This document shows positions 17,855 through 26,698 of a stretch of 64,000 nucleotides of DNA, one piece after another. This DNA is from Streptomyces sp. AJS327 (GTDB taxonomy: Bacteria; Actinomycetota; Actinomycetes; Streptomycetales; Streptomycetaceae), in assembly GCF_013450295.1 (NCBI RefSeq), contig NZ_SKBR01000002.1, forward strand, positions 744,001 through 808,000, written 5' to 3'. The notes under the pieces were generated by a model. The model made no database searches and was not told the DNA's origin. It was given only the letters and a program-made list of their open reading frames with translations. The position numbers and the translations under genes are program-made. Every line of letters begins with the position of its first letter. Within the stretch, counting starts at the first letter, position 1.

Positions 17855-19399
17855 ATGGGGGCGTCGTCAGTGACCGAGGGTGGGCAGGCCCAGTCCGGTA
17901 AGTGCCCGAACGAGCGACTCAGTTCCTGGTTCGTGCGGAGCGGCTGGTCCAAGGGGGAACTCGCCCGGCAGGTCAACCGAAGAGCCCGCCAGCTCGGCGC
18001 CCACCACATCTCCACCGACACCTCGCGGGTCCGCCGCTGGCTGGTGGGGGAGCAGCCCAGGGAGCCGATCCCGCGCATCCTCTCCGAGCTGTTCTCCGAA
18101 CGCTTCGGCTGCGTCGTGGCCGCCGAGGACCTCGGCCTGCGGCCTCCCCGGCAGTCGCCCGCCGCCTCCGGCGTCGACCTGCCCTGGGCCGCGCCGCAGA
18201 CCATCGCCATGATCAGCGAGTTCACCCGCGGCGATCTGATGCTCGGCAGACGCGGATTCCTCGGCACCTCGCTGGCGATGTCGGCCGGACCGCAGCTCGT
18301 CGAGCCGATGCAGCGGTGGCTGGTGCCGAGCCCCCCCGGCCAGGTCGCGCCACCGGTCCCCGGTGGGGTGCCCGCCTCCGTGCCGACGCCGGGCGGGGGC
18401 GCGGGCGGCGCCCGGCGCGGCGTGCGCCTCTCGCCGCCCGAGCTGGAACTGCTGGAGCAGACCACCGTGATGTTCCGCGAGTGGGACGCGCAGTGCGGCG
18501 GCGGGCTGCGCCGTAAGGCGGTCGTCGGCCAGCTGCACGAGGTCACGGAGCTGCTCCAGGAATCCCACCCGGCCGAGATGACCCGCCGCCTGTTCACCGT
18601 CACCGCCGAACTGGCCGAACTGGCCGGCTGGATGAGCTACGACGTCGGGCTCCAGCCCACCGCGCAGAAGTACTTCGTCCTCGCGCTGCACGCGGCGAAG
18701 GAGGCGGGGGACCGGCCCCTCGGCTCGTACGTGCTGAGCGACATGGCCCGCCAGATGATCCACCTCGGCCGCGCGGAGGACGCGCTGGAGCTGATCCACC
18801 TCGCCCAGTACGGCGGCCGGGAGGGCGCCACCCCCCGCGTCCAGTCGATGCTGTACGCGATGGAGGCCCGCGCTTGCGCGAACCTGGGCCAGCCGGGGAA
18901 GTGCAAGCGGGCCGTGCGGATGGCGGAGGAGACCTTCGAGGAGGCCACGCCGACGGACGGCGACCCGGACTGGATCCGGTTCTTCTCGGAGGCCGAACTC
19001 TGCGCCGAGATCGCCCACTCGTACCGCGACCTGGGGTACGCCTCCGGGCGCAGCCCCACCTACGCCTCGCTGGCCCGGCCCGCGATGGAGCGGGCCGTGG
19101 AGCTGTTCCGACGGGAGTCGCGGGAGACGGAGCACGGCGGTCACCGCAGGTCGTACGCGCTGAACCTGATCGGGATGGCCAGCGTGCACCTGTTGCAGGC
19201 CGAGCCCGAGCACTGCGTCTCCTGCGCGGCGGAGGCCACCGAGCTGGCGCGGCGGCTGCGGTCGGAGCGGGTTAACAACCGGCTGCGGAAGACGGCCGCC
19301 TCGGCCGTGCGGGACTACGGCGACCTGGCCGAGGTGGTCCAGCTCAGCGAACGGGTCTCGGCGGTGCTGCCCTCGGGTGAACCCGTGCTCGCCTGCTGA
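17855..19399 (+). CDS. nsdA: NsdA, negative regulator of differentiation and antibiotic production
   Basis: NsdA is a Streptomyces regulator whose disruption in S. coelicolor enhances sporulation and antibiotic production. This 514-residue protein shows the family N terminus (NERLSSWFVRSGWSKGELAR, then HHISTDTSRVRRWLVGEQPR, an unusual HTH-like region), LMLGRRGFLGTSLAMSAGPQ in the middle, and a C-terminal TPR-like helical repeat region from about residue 230. An Ala/Gly/Pro-rich linker near residues 155-185 is lineage-specific. ATG 17855 has AAGAGG upstream and gives a length near the 501 residues I recall for S. coelicolor. It is followed by a pyrimidine-rich gap and amtB. Confidence 0.9.
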   Translation: MGASSVTEGGQAQSGKCPNERLSSWFVRSGWSKGELARQVNRRARQLGAHHISTDTSRVRRWLVGEQPREPIPRILSELFSERFGCVVAAEDLGLRPPRQSPAASGVDLPWAAPQTIAMISEFTRGDLMLGRRGFLGTSLAMSAGPQLVEPMQRWLVPSPPGQVAPPVPGGVPASVPTPGGGAGGARRGVRLSPPELELLEQTTVMFREWDAQCGGGLRRKAVVGQLHEVTELLQESHPAEMTRRLFTVTAELAELAGWMSYDVGLQPTAQKYFVLALHAAKEAGDRPLGSYVLSDMARQMIHLGRAEDALELIHLAQYGGREGATPRVQSMLYAMEARACANLGQPGKCKRAVRMAEETFEEATPTDGDPDWIRFFSEAELCAEIAHSYRDLGYASGRSPTYASLARPAMERAVELFRRESRETEHGGHRRSYALNLIGMASVHLLQAEPEHCVSCAAEATELARRLRSERVNNRLRKTAASAVRDYGDLAEVVQLSERVSAVLPSGEPVLAC

Positions 19400-19500
19400 C
19401 CCTTCCGCCCGCCCACCCCGCCTCGTTTCCCCTTCTCCCGTTCCATCTCCCCCTGTCCCCCTTCCCTCCTTCTCTCCTCCTCTGCCCGGTCGCTCCCGGC
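19400..19500 (+). other. Polypyrimidine-rich tract after nsdA
   Basis: About 90 bases immediately after the nsdA stop contain only around eight purines; the rest is C and T. It is non-coding and lies between nsdA and the amtB control region. Such tracts can form unusual DNA structure; function here is unknown. Confidence 0.6.
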
Positions 19501-19535
19501 TTTCGCCGCCCACCGCTCGCTGGCCCCGCCGGGCC

Positions 19536-19582
19536 GTCACGCGGCCGTAACGCCCCGGGTGTCCTCGTCACCGCGGGGAAAT
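19536..19582 (+). promoter_or_regulatory. Two GlnR-like boxes upstream of amtB
   Basis: GTCAC-N6-GTAAC (19536-19551) and GTCAC-N6-GAAAT (19567-19582) both fit the GlnR half-site pattern gTnAC-N6-GaAAc, and amtB is a classical GlnR target in Streptomyces. The 15-base gap between the boxes differs from the usual 6, so the call is moderate. Confidence 0.5.
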
Positions 19583-19678
19583 GTCGTGCGAGGCCCGGGG
19601 AAACGCGGGTTCGGCAGCCTGTCGGGCGACCCCGCTCCCGAACCCGCCCCCGGCGGCCGCACCCCGAGGAGACCCCCG

Positions 19679-20965
19679 TTGAACAGCGCGGACACCGCAT
19701 TCGTACTGATCTGCGCGTTCCTGGTCATGCTGATGACCCCCGGCCTCGCCTTCTTCTACGGCGGCATGGTCCGGGTCAAGAGCGCGCTCAACATGCTGAT
19801 GATGTGCTTCATCTCGCTCGGCGTCGCGAGCGTCCTCTGGGTGCTGTACGGCTACTCGCTGGCGTTCGGCCCGGACATCGGCGGCGTCATCGGCAACCTG
19901 GACCTCGTCGGCCTCCGGGGCGTCACCGGGGAGACGCTGACCGAGGAGGGCGGTATCCCCGTCCTCGCCTTCGCCGTGTTCCAGATGATGTTCGCCGTCA
20001 TCACCCCGGCCCTGATGAGCGGGGCGCTCGCCGACCGGGTCCGGTTCGGCGCCTGGGCGGTGTTCATCGCGCTGTGGCTCACCGTCGTCTACTTCCCCGT
20101 CGCGCACTGGGTGTGGGCCGAGGGCGGCTGGCTCTACGAGATGGAGGTCATCGACTTCGCGGGAGGCACCGCGGTGCACATCAACGCGGGGGCGGGCGCG
20201 CTGGCCGCGGTGCTGGTGGTCGGCAAGCGGATCGGCCTCACCCGGGACCCGATGCGGCCCCACAGCCTGCCGCTGGTCATGCTGGGTGCCGCGCTGCTCT
20301 GGTTCGGCTGGTTCGGCTTCAACGCTGGTTCGGAACTGGCCGCCAACGGCGGCTCCGCGACGATGGCGCTCAACACCCAGCTCGCCACCGGCGCCGCCGT
20401 CCTCGGCTGGCTGGCCCGCGAACGGGTCCGGCACGGCGCGTTCACCACCGTCGGCGCGGCCTCCGGCGCCGTCGCCGGGCTGGTGGCGATCACCCCGTCC
20501 GGCGCCCACGTCAACGCGCTGGGCGCGCTCGCCATCGGTGTCGTCTCCGGAGCCGTCTGCTCCTGGGCCGCCGGTCTCAAGTTCCGGCTGGGATACGACG
20601 ACTCCCTCGACGTGGTCGGGGTCCACCTGGTGGGTGGGCTCATCGGCACGCTCATGGTCGGCTTCCTGGCCACCGGAGGCGTGGCCGGTGTGGAGCAGTT
20701 CGGGAAGCAGGCGCTCGGCGCCCTCGCCGTGCTGGCCTTCTCCTTCGTGGCCTCCTGGCTGCTGGCCCGGCTCGTCCAGGCCACGATGGGCTTCCGCGCC
20801 ACCGAGAGCGAGGAGGTCAGCGGCGTCGACCGGGCCTACCACGCGGAGTCCGCCTACGACCTCGGCACCTTCGCCGGCGCCCCCGGCGGAACCCCGGCCG
20901 CGTCACCGCCGCCGTCGGCCGCCGCCCCCGTCCCGTCGCCGGTGCCGGCGGAGCGCGCGCGGTAG
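19679..20965 (+). CDS. amtB: Ammonium transporter AmtB
   Basis: Membrane channel for ammonium uptake under nitrogen limitation. The 428-residue protein has about eleven hydrophobic segments, with the N-terminal FVLICAFLVMLMTPGLAFFYGGMVR signature region, DFAGGTAVHINAGAGALAA (conserved pore region) and the late LDVVGVHLVGGLIGTLMVG containing the second pore His. The start is TTG 19679, with GAGGAG seven bases upstream; no ATG or GTG is well placed. The C-terminal tail ends in an Ala/Pro-rich segment. In S. coelicolor glnK and glnD follow amtB; here ffh follows after 123 bases, so the usual PII partner genes are absent from this locus. GlnR-like boxes upstream suggest nitrogen control. Confidence 0.95.
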   Translation: MNSADTAFVLICAFLVMLMTPGLAFFYGGMVRVKSALNMLMMCFISLGVASVLWVLYGYSLAFGPDIGGVIGNLDLVGLRGVTGETLTEEGGIPVLAFAVFQMMFAVITPALMSGALADRVRFGAWAVFIALWLTVVYFPVAHWVWAEGGWLYEMEVIDFAGGTAVHINAGAGALAAVLVVGKRIGLTRDPMRPHSLPLVMLGAALLWFGWFGFNAGSELAANGGSATMALNTQLATGAAVLGWLARERVRHGAFTTVGAASGAVAGLVAITPSGAHVNALGALAIGVVSGAVCSWAAGLKFRLGYDDSLDVVGVHLVGGLIGTLMVGFLATGGVAGVEQFGKQALGALAVLAFSFVASWLLARLVQATMGFRATESEEVSGVDRAYHAESAYDLGTFAGAPGGTPAASPPPSAAAPVPSPVPAERAR

Positions 20966-21088
20966 CGGGGCGCGCCCTCGGCCGGGGCCCCGGGAGCCGG
21001 GGGAAGCGGGCGGGACCGTTCCGCGCCCCGGCCAGATACCCTGGGGACGGTTGACCGCTTCCCCCGACTCTGAGGACCGACGAGCGCC

Positions 21089-22648
21089 GTGTTCGATACT
21101 CTTTCCGACCGCTTGGCGAGTACGTTCAAGAATCTCCGGAGCCGAGGCCGCCTGACCGAGGCGGACATCGACAGCACGGCACGGGACATCCGGGTCGCCC
21201 TGCTGGAGGCGGACGTCGCGCTCCCCGTCGTCCGGGCCTTCATCAAGCAGGTCAAGGAGCGGGCACTGGGAGCCGAGGTCTCGCAGGCCCTCAACCCCGC
21301 CCAGCAGGTCATCAAGATCGTCAACGAGGAACTGATCAACATCCTCGGTGGCGAGACCCGGCGCCTCCGCTTCGCCAAGCATCCGCCGACCGTCATCATG
21401 CTCGCCGGTCTCCAGGGCGCGGGTAAGACCACCCTCGCGGGCAAGCTCGGCCGCTGGCTACAGCAGCAGGGGCACACCCCGCTGCTCGTCGCCTGCGACC
21501 TACAGCGGCCCAACGCGGTCAACCAGCTCTCGGTGGTCGCCGAGCGCGCCGGCGTCGCCGTCTACGCGCCCGAGCCCGGCAACGGGGTCGGCGACCCCGT
21601 GCGGGTCGCGAAGGACTCCATCACCTACGCCCGGGACAAGCAGCACGACGTGGTCCTCGTCGACACCGCGGGCCGCCTCGGCATCGACGAGGACCTGATG
21701 CGGCAGGCCGCCGACATCCGGGACGCGGTCAGCCCGGACGAGATCCTCTTCGTCGTCGACGCGATGATCGGCCAGGACGCCGTCGCCACCGCCGAGGCCT
21801 TCCGCGACGGCGTCGGCTTCGACGGCGTGGTCCTCTCCAAGCTCGACGGCGACGCCCGGGGCGGTGCGGCGCTGTCCGTCGCCCAGGTCACCGGCAAGCA
21901 GGTCATGTTCGCCTCCAACGGCGAGAAGCTGGACGACTTCGACGCCTTCCACCCGGACCGCATGGCGTCCCGCATCCTCGGCATGGGCGACATGCTCACG
22001 CTGATCGAGAAGGCCGAACAGACCTTCAGCCAGCAAGAGGCCGAGAAGATGGCGGCCAAGCTCCAGAAGGGCCCCAAGGAGTTCACGCTCGACGACTTCC
22101 TGGCCCAGATGGAACAGGTCCGCAAGATGGGCTCCATCTCCAAACTGCTCGGCATGATGCCCGGCATGGGCCAGATGAAGGACCAGATCGACAACCTGGA
22201 CGAGCGAGACGTGGACCGCACGGCCGCGATCATCAAGTCCATGACGCCCGCCGAGCGGGCCGAGCCCACCCTCATCAACGGCTCCCGCCGCGCCCGCATC
22301 GCCCGCGGCTCCGGCGTGGACGTCAGCGCCGTGAAGAACCTCGTCGAGCGGTTCTTCGAGGCCCGCAAGATGATGTCCAAGATGGCCCAGGGCGGCGGCG
22401 TCCCCGGAATGCCGGGAATGCCGGGCATGCCCGGCGCGGGCGGCGGCAAGAAGAAGGCCAAGCAGCAGAAGAAGGCCAAGGGCAAGCGGCAGTCGGGCAA
22501 CCCCATGAAGCGCAAGCAGGAAGCCGAGGCGGCGGCCCAGCGCAAGACCGGGAACCAGAGCGGCGCGTTCGGCCTGCCCGGCGCGGGTCAGGACGCGGGC
22601 GACTTCGAACTGCCCAAGGAGTTCCGGGACATGCTGCCCCCGAAGTGA
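21089..22648 (+). CDS. ffh: Signal recognition particle GTPase Ffh
   Basis: Ffh binds signal sequences and 4.5S RNA and delivers nascent chains to FtsY. The 519-residue protein has the N domain, then G1 GLQGAGKTTLAGKL, DTAGRLGIDEDLM, SKLDGDARGGAALS, and a Met-rich M domain (KLLGMMPGMGQMKDQID; GSRRARIARGSG is the RNA-binding helix-turn-helix). The C-terminal extension carries the repeat MPGMPGMPG and a Lys-rich stretch, typical of actinobacteria. GTG 21089 gives the conserved FDTLSDRLASTFKNLR start. Confidence 0.97.
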   Translation: MFDTLSDRLASTFKNLRSRGRLTEADIDSTARDIRVALLEADVALPVVRAFIKQVKERALGAEVSQALNPAQQVIKIVNEELINILGGETRRLRFAKHPPTVIMLAGLQGAGKTTLAGKLGRWLQQQGHTPLLVACDLQRPNAVNQLSVVAERAGVAVYAPEPGNGVGDPVRVAKDSITYARDKQHDVVLVDTAGRLGIDEDLMRQAADIRDAVSPDEILFVVDAMIGQDAVATAEAFRDGVGFDGVVLSKLDGDARGGAALSVAQVTGKQVMFASNGEKLDDFDAFHPDRMASRILGMGDMLTLIEKAEQTFSQQEAEKMAAKLQKGPKEFTLDDFLAQMEQVRKMGSISKLLGMMPGMGQMKDQIDNLDERDVDRTAAIIKSMTPAERAEPTLINGSRRARIARGSGVDVSAVKNLVERFFEARKMMSKMAQGGGVPGMPGMPGMPGAGGGKKKAKQQKKAKGKRQSGNPMKRKQEAEAAAQRKTGNQSGAFGLPGAGQDAGDFELPKEFRDMLPPK

Positions 22649-22680
22649 GCCGGAGACGCCCCGGGGCGGATGATGACGGC

Positions 22681-23229
22681 ATGAACGTCTACATCCGCCC
22701 TCCCCGGCCCGAGGACGAGCGCACCTACAGCGAGGCCGTGGTGCGCTCCGCCGAGCACCTGCGGCCGTGGAACCCGGTGGAGCCCGACGGTCTCCCCGAC
22801 CTCCTCCGGCGCCAGGGCCCCGCGCTCCGCTCCTTCATGATCTTCGACGCGGAGGACCACGGCCTGGTCGGCCGGGTCAACGTCGCCAACATCGTGCGGG
22901 CCAGGTTCCGCAACGGCTCCCTCGGCTACGACAGCTACGTGCCCTACGCGGGCACCGGCCGGATGACCGAGGGCATGCGGCTGATCATCGACCGCTGCTT
23001 CCAGCCCGGCCCGGACGGCCTCGGACTGCACCGGCTGGAGATCAACGTACAGCCGGACAACAGCCGCTCCGTCGCCCTGGCGAAGCGACTCGGCTTCCGC
23101 CACGAGGGCTTCTCCCCCCGGATGCTGTTCATCAACGACGCCTGGCGCGACCACGAACGCTTCGCCCTCACGTCGGAGGAGTGGCCGCCCATCCCACCCG
23201 TCGCGGCCACCACCCCCGCCACCCCCTGA
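22681..23229 (+). CDS. GNAT-family N-acetyltransferase (RimJ/RimL-like)
   Basis: A 182-residue acetyltransferase of the RimJ/RimL branch. It shows the N-terminal YIRPPRPEDERTYSEAV, a middle GLVGRVNVANIVRARF, the TEGMRLIIDRCF helix and the terminal INVQPDNSRSVALAKRLGF, the acetyl-CoA-binding and final-strand signature of ribosomal-protein Ser/Thr/Ala acetyltransferases. Substrate cannot be read from sequence. It follows ffh by 32 bases and may be cotranscribed; it converges on the yhf-type cluster. Confidence 0.85.
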   Translation: MNVYIRPPRPEDERTYSEAVVRSAEHLRPWNPVEPDGLPDLLRRQGPALRSFMIFDAEDHGLVGRVNVANIVRARFRNGSLGYDSYVPYAGTGRMTEGMRLIIDRCFQPGPDGLGLHRLEINVQPDNSRSVALAKRLGFRHEGFSPRMLFINDAWRDHERFALTSEEWPPIPPVAATTPATP

Positions 23230-23237
23230 CCGACCAC

Positions 23238-23265
23238 CGGGCCGCCCGGCCCCGCGACCGGCCCG
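23238..23265. terminator. Hairpin between convergent GNAT and yhfX genes
   Basis: CGGGCCG (23238-23244) pairs with CGGCCCG (23259-23265) around a 14-base loop, between the stops of the two convergent genes. It may serve both directions. Weak because the whole region is GC-rich. Confidence 0.35.
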
Positions 23266-23320
23266 ACCCCTCCGGCCCGGGCACCCGGACCCGCTCAACC
23301 CCCGGCCTCCCGCACCCCGT

Positions 23321-24487
23321 TCAGCGCGCCCGGCCCAGCGCGTCGTACCACCCCGTCACCCGGGGACGCCCCACCGAGAGCCCCGCCACCACCGCCACCG
23401 TGCTGCGCGTCACGAACATCTGCGTACGGAACGCCAGCAGCGCCGTGTCCCCGACCCGCACCGCCCCCCGCGCGCCCGGCGCCCCCAGCAGCCGGTAGTA
23501 GTCGATGTTCCCCGGCGGGCAGGGCAGCACCGGCAGCCGCACCCCGGACCGTGGCAGCAACGCCTCCATCGGCCCCGACCGCGGGTAGAAACCGCCACCG
23601 AACACCGCCGGACGCCCATCGGCCAGCGTGTGCGCCACCTCCGTGACGTACACGTAGGCCGGACGCTCCGGCTGCCCCAGATCGGCCGCGTGCAACGGCG
23701 TCGTCCCCGTCAGCGCGTGCCCCGGCTCCCCGTGCGTCGCGCCCAGCCCGGCCAGCAACCCCAGCGACGCCACCGAGGTGGCCCCCGGCGCGCTCAGCCA
23801 CAACCCCGTGTGCCCCCGCGACTCCAGCAGAGCCCGCGCCCGCAGCAGCCGCCCCACGTTCGCCGTGGCCCGCGGCCCACCCCCCGGCCCCACCACACAC
23901 CGCACACACGGAAACGCCGTGACGCCCGCGATCCGCACCCCCGGCAACTCCTCCACCCGCTCCGCGACCTCCGCCAGCGACTCCGGCGCGACCCCACCCT
24001 CCTGCCCCGGAAACCCCACCCCCGCCGCGCTCTCCAACCGCAGCAACACGTCCTGCCGAAACCCCAGCCGCCGCGCCGCGGCCGACACCGCCCGCGCGTT
24101 CTCCACGTCGAAGACGGTCACCACCTCCGGACGCCACGGCAGCACCTCGTCCAGCGCCCGCCGCGGCAACTGCGCCAGATGCCCCACATTCCCCGCCTGA
24201 GCACCCACCGCGCGCAGCGCCCGCGCCTCCGCCACATCGATCGCCGCGAACCGCGGCAGATGCCGCGCGATCACCCCGACCAGCTCCGGACAACGGCCCA
24301 CCTGCTTCACCACACACCACAGCCGCAGCCCCCACCGCCGCGCCCCGGCCGCCAGCAGCTCCGCGTTCCCCGCCACCGCGTCCCGGTCCACCACATAGGT
24401 GTCCGGCGGAACCACCCCCCGCGCGTGCAGCGCCGCCGCCATCTCCACCAGCCCCGGATTACGGGCCAGCACCGCGTCCAGAAACAC
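23321..24487 (-). CDS. yhfX: YhfX-like PLP-dependent protein (alanine racemase N-terminal fold)
   Basis: A 388-residue protein matching E. coli YhfX, a PLP-binding alanine-racemase-like protein of unknown substrate. It begins VFLDAVLARNPGLVE, matching the YhfX start, and has the predicted PLP lysine in CVVKQVGR (Lys61). Further family hallmarks are VAGVTAFPC-type segments, SAPGATSVASLGLLA, THGEPGHALTGTTPLH, VFGGGFYPRSG and LLAFRTQMFVTRS. The start GTG 24487 lies one base beyond the yhfS stop, so the two are translationally coupled. It is the last gene of the minus-strand cluster. Reaction unknown; a racemase or lyase acting on an amino acid derivative is the obvious but unproven guess. Confidence 0.88.
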   Translation of the reverse strand: MFLDAVLARNPGLVEMAAALHARGVVPPDTYVVDRDAVAGNAELLAAGARRWGLRLWCVVKQVGRCPELVGVIARHLPRFAAIDVAEARALRAVGAQAGNVGHLAQLPRRALDEVLPWRPEVVTVFDVENARAVSAAARRLGFRQDVLLRLESAAGVGFPGQEGGVAPESLAEVAERVEELPGVRIAGVTAFPCVRCVVGPGGGPRATANVGRLLRARALLESRGHTGLWLSAPGATSVASLGLLAGLGATHGEPGHALTGTTPLHAADLGQPERPAYVYVTEVAHTLADGRPAVFGGGFYPRSGPMEALLPRSGVRLPVLPCPPGNIDYYRLLGAPGARGAVRVGDTALLAFRTQMFVTRSTVAVVAGLSVGRPRVTGWYDALGRAR

Positions 24488-24488
24488 C

Positions 24489-25628
24489 TCAGCCCCCCGT
24501 CCCGTACTCCGGACCCGCCAGCACGTCCTCCAGCGCCCGGCGCAGAATCCCCAGCACCAGATCGGGACCCGCCCGCATCGGATTGACCCGCACCACCCAG
24601 TCCGCCAGCTCCGGCGCGTCCTCCAGCGAGGAACCGGACAACCGGTACACCAGCGGCGCCACCTCGTACCGGGAGTTGGACCCCACCGGATACGGCGCCG
24701 CGCCGTACCGCGCCGCCGCCTCCGGCAGCGCCCGCGCCACCGGCCGCTCCAACAGCACCAGCACACAGCGGTCCTGCGCGTTGGCGATCCGCACATCCGC
24801 CACCCCCGGCAGCTCGCCCGCCGCCAGCCGCCGCGCCACCTCCGCCCCCGTACGCGACTGCACGGCCCACAGCACCGGAACGTGCGCCAGCGCCCGCAGC
24901 GCGTCCAGCGCCTGCGGCCCCTGCACCTGCCCACCCCCCGAGTAGTTGTCCGCCCGCACCCGCCCGACCAGCTCCCGCGACCCCACCACCGCGCCCACCC
25001 CCTCCGGCCCGTGCAGCTTGAACAGCGAGAAACAGGATGCCTCGGCGCCCAGCTCCACACCGCAGGACGGCACCCGCAGCACCGCGTAGTTGTCGTCCAC
25101 CAGCACCGCGACCCCCGCCGCCCGGCACGCCGCCAGCACCGCCCCCAGCTCGTAGGAGTCCCCCAGCCGCTGCCGCGTGTGCTGCGCGTACGCGAACCGG
25201 AACCGGCCCGAGGCGAGCGCCGCGCCCAGCGCCGCCCCGTCGTTGAAGTCGACCTCGGTCACCGCGACGCCCAGCCCCCGCAGCGTCACCGCCGTACTGC
25301 GGTAGACCGGCGCACGGTGCGTCAGCAGCGGATCGCCCGCACCGAGCACCGCGCCCAGCGCCGCCCGGATCGCCCCCGTACCAGCCCCCTGCACCAGGGC
25401 GGCCGCCTCCGCGCCGAAGAAGTCCGCCAGCACCTCCTCCACCCGCGCCGTACTCCAGGGGCGGCCCAGCCCCGGCACCACCCCCACGTCGGCGGAGAAC
25501 AGCTGCCACCCCTCGAACCGCCGCGCCACACACTCCAGCAGCCGGAACTGCCGCTCCACCGCGCCCTCCAGCCCCACCACCGGCAGTGGGAACGTCTCCG
25601 GCAGCCGCACCCCCTCCACCCCCGTCAC
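24489..25628 (-). CDS. yhfS: YhfS-like PLP-dependent transferase
   Basis: A 379-residue fold-type I PLP enzyme matching E. coli YhfS. Features are GLGRPWSTARVEEVLADFF, QGAGTGAIRAALGAVL (81-96, PLP phosphate cup), VAVLVDDNYAV (Asp178/Asp179 for the pyridine nitrogen), the Schiff-base lysine in FSLFKLHGPEGVGAVVG (Lys204), GGGQVQGPQALDALR, and SNSRYEVAPLVYRLSGSS near the C terminus. The GTG start at 25628 is preceded by GGAGGAGG and leads directly into the conserved RLPETFPLPVV. Family members resemble cystathionine-type or aminotransferase enzymes, but no substrate is known. It follows php after a 103-base gap and overlaps the yhfX start region. Confidence 0.88.
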   Translation of the reverse strand: MTGVEGVRLPETFPLPVVGLEGAVERQFRLLECVARRFEGWQLFSADVGVVPGLGRPWSTARVEEVLADFFGAEAAALVQGAGTGAIRAALGAVLGAGDPLLTHRAPVYRSTAVTLRGLGVAVTEVDFNDGAALGAALASGRFRFAYAQHTRQRLGDSYELGAVLAACRAAGVAVLVDDNYAVLRVPSCGVELGAEASCFSLFKLHGPEGVGAVVGSRELVGRVRADNYSGGGQVQGPQALDALRALAHVPVLWAVQSRTGAEVARRLAAGELPGVADVRIANAQDRCVLVLLERPVARALPEAAARYGAAPYPVGSNSRYEVAPLVYRLSGSSLEDAPELADWVVRVNPMRAGPDLVLGILRRALEDVLAGPEYGTGG

Positions 25629-25731
25629 CCTCCCCACCTCCTCCCAGGTCCCGGGCTCTCCCGCCCCGCACTCCGCACATCCCGGCGCGTCCCGCGCCCC
25701 GCCCGTCCGCCAGGCCGCACGCCCGCCGCGC

Positions 25732-26691
25732 TCAGTCCCCGTCCACCGCGCCACCCGACAGGAAACGCAGCGGATTACGCCGCACCAGCAGATCGACCAG
25801 ATCGTCGTCCACCCCCGCCCGCCGCGCCGCCGGAAGGAAGGAGCGAAAGAGCCAGCCGTAACCCCCACCCCCCGAGGCGCGCAGATAGCCGTGCCGGGAC
25901 ACGTCGCAACTCAGCAGCACCCGCCCCGCGTGCCCCGCCTCCAGCAGACCCAGCAGCAACCGCAGCCGCACCGCGTCACTCTGGTACCGCTCCTTGCCGA
26001 CGGTGTCGAAGGCCACGTACGCGCCGGACGCCGCCAACTCCCGGTGCGTCGCCGGATCGTCCAGCAGATCCTGGTGCCCCACACACACCCGGTGCGGCGC
26101 CAGCCCCGCCCCCGTCAGCACCTCCAGCTGAGCCAGCCCACCCCGCCCCAACTGCGCGTGCGTCACCACCGACAGCCCCGTCACCCGCGCCGCCCGCGCC
26201 GCCGCCCGCAACACCCGGGACTCCGCCCCACTCGGCCGCTCCCCGTGGCTGCCGATCTCCCCCAGCACCCCCGGCCGGACCCCGCTGCCGTCCAGCCCTC
26301 CGGCCGCCTCCCGCACCAGCGTCTCCACCAGCGCCTCCTCATCCCACGCCGCGACCTCCCACGGGTGGAACGCCTCGTAGTACCAGCCGGTCGCCGCGAC
26401 CACCGCGACCCCCGAGACTCGGGAGATCCACTCCAGCGCCCGCACCGACCGGCCCATCCCACGACAGGTCAGCTCCACCACCAGATCCAGCCCGAACTCC
26501 TCGGCCAGCCCGGACAGTTCGGCCGCCACCAGCGGCGCGTGCGGCTCCGGGCGCAGCACCGCCGCCGGATCCCCACCCCGGCTCAGGTCCAGCGCGAGAT
26601 GCTCGTGCGGGAGCACCGGACCCACCACGGCGGACACCGGCAGCTCCCCGGTGACGGTGCGCAGGGACTCCACCACACCTCCGAACGCCAT
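25732..26691 (-). CDS. php: Php/YhfV-like phosphotriesterase-family hydrolase
   Basis: A 319-residue amidohydrolase-superfamily protein of the phosphotriesterase homology protein (Php) type. The binuclear metal site is readable: His29 and His31 in PHEHLALD, Glu145 in GVLGEIGSHG (a Glu in place of the carbamylated Lys of true phosphotriesterase, as in E. coli Php), His178 in VVTHAQLG, His206 in CVGHQDLL and Asp263 in LLSCDVSRHGYL. Family members hydrolyse phosphoesters or lactones; E. coli Php has no established natural substrate. Seven bases separate it from the upstream yhfT stop. The ATG at 26691 has only a weak ribosome-binding site, suggesting coupling to yhfT. Confidence 0.9.
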   Translation of the reverse strand: MAFGGVVESLRTVTGELPVSAVVGPVLPHEHLALDLSRGGDPAAVLRPEPHAPLVAAELSGLAEEFGLDLVVELTCRGMGRSVRALEWISRVSGVAVVAATGWYYEAFHPWEVAAWDEEALVETLVREAAGGLDGSGVRPGVLGEIGSHGERPSGAESRVLRAAARAARVTGLSVVTHAQLGRGGLAQLEVLTGAGLAPHRVCVGHQDLLDDPATHRELAASGAYVAFDTVGKERYQSDAVRLRLLLGLLEAGHAGRVLLSCDVSRHGYLRASGGGGYGWLFRSFLPAARRAGVDDDLVDLLVRRNPLRFLSGGAVDGD

Positions 26692-26698
26692 CCCGGAC

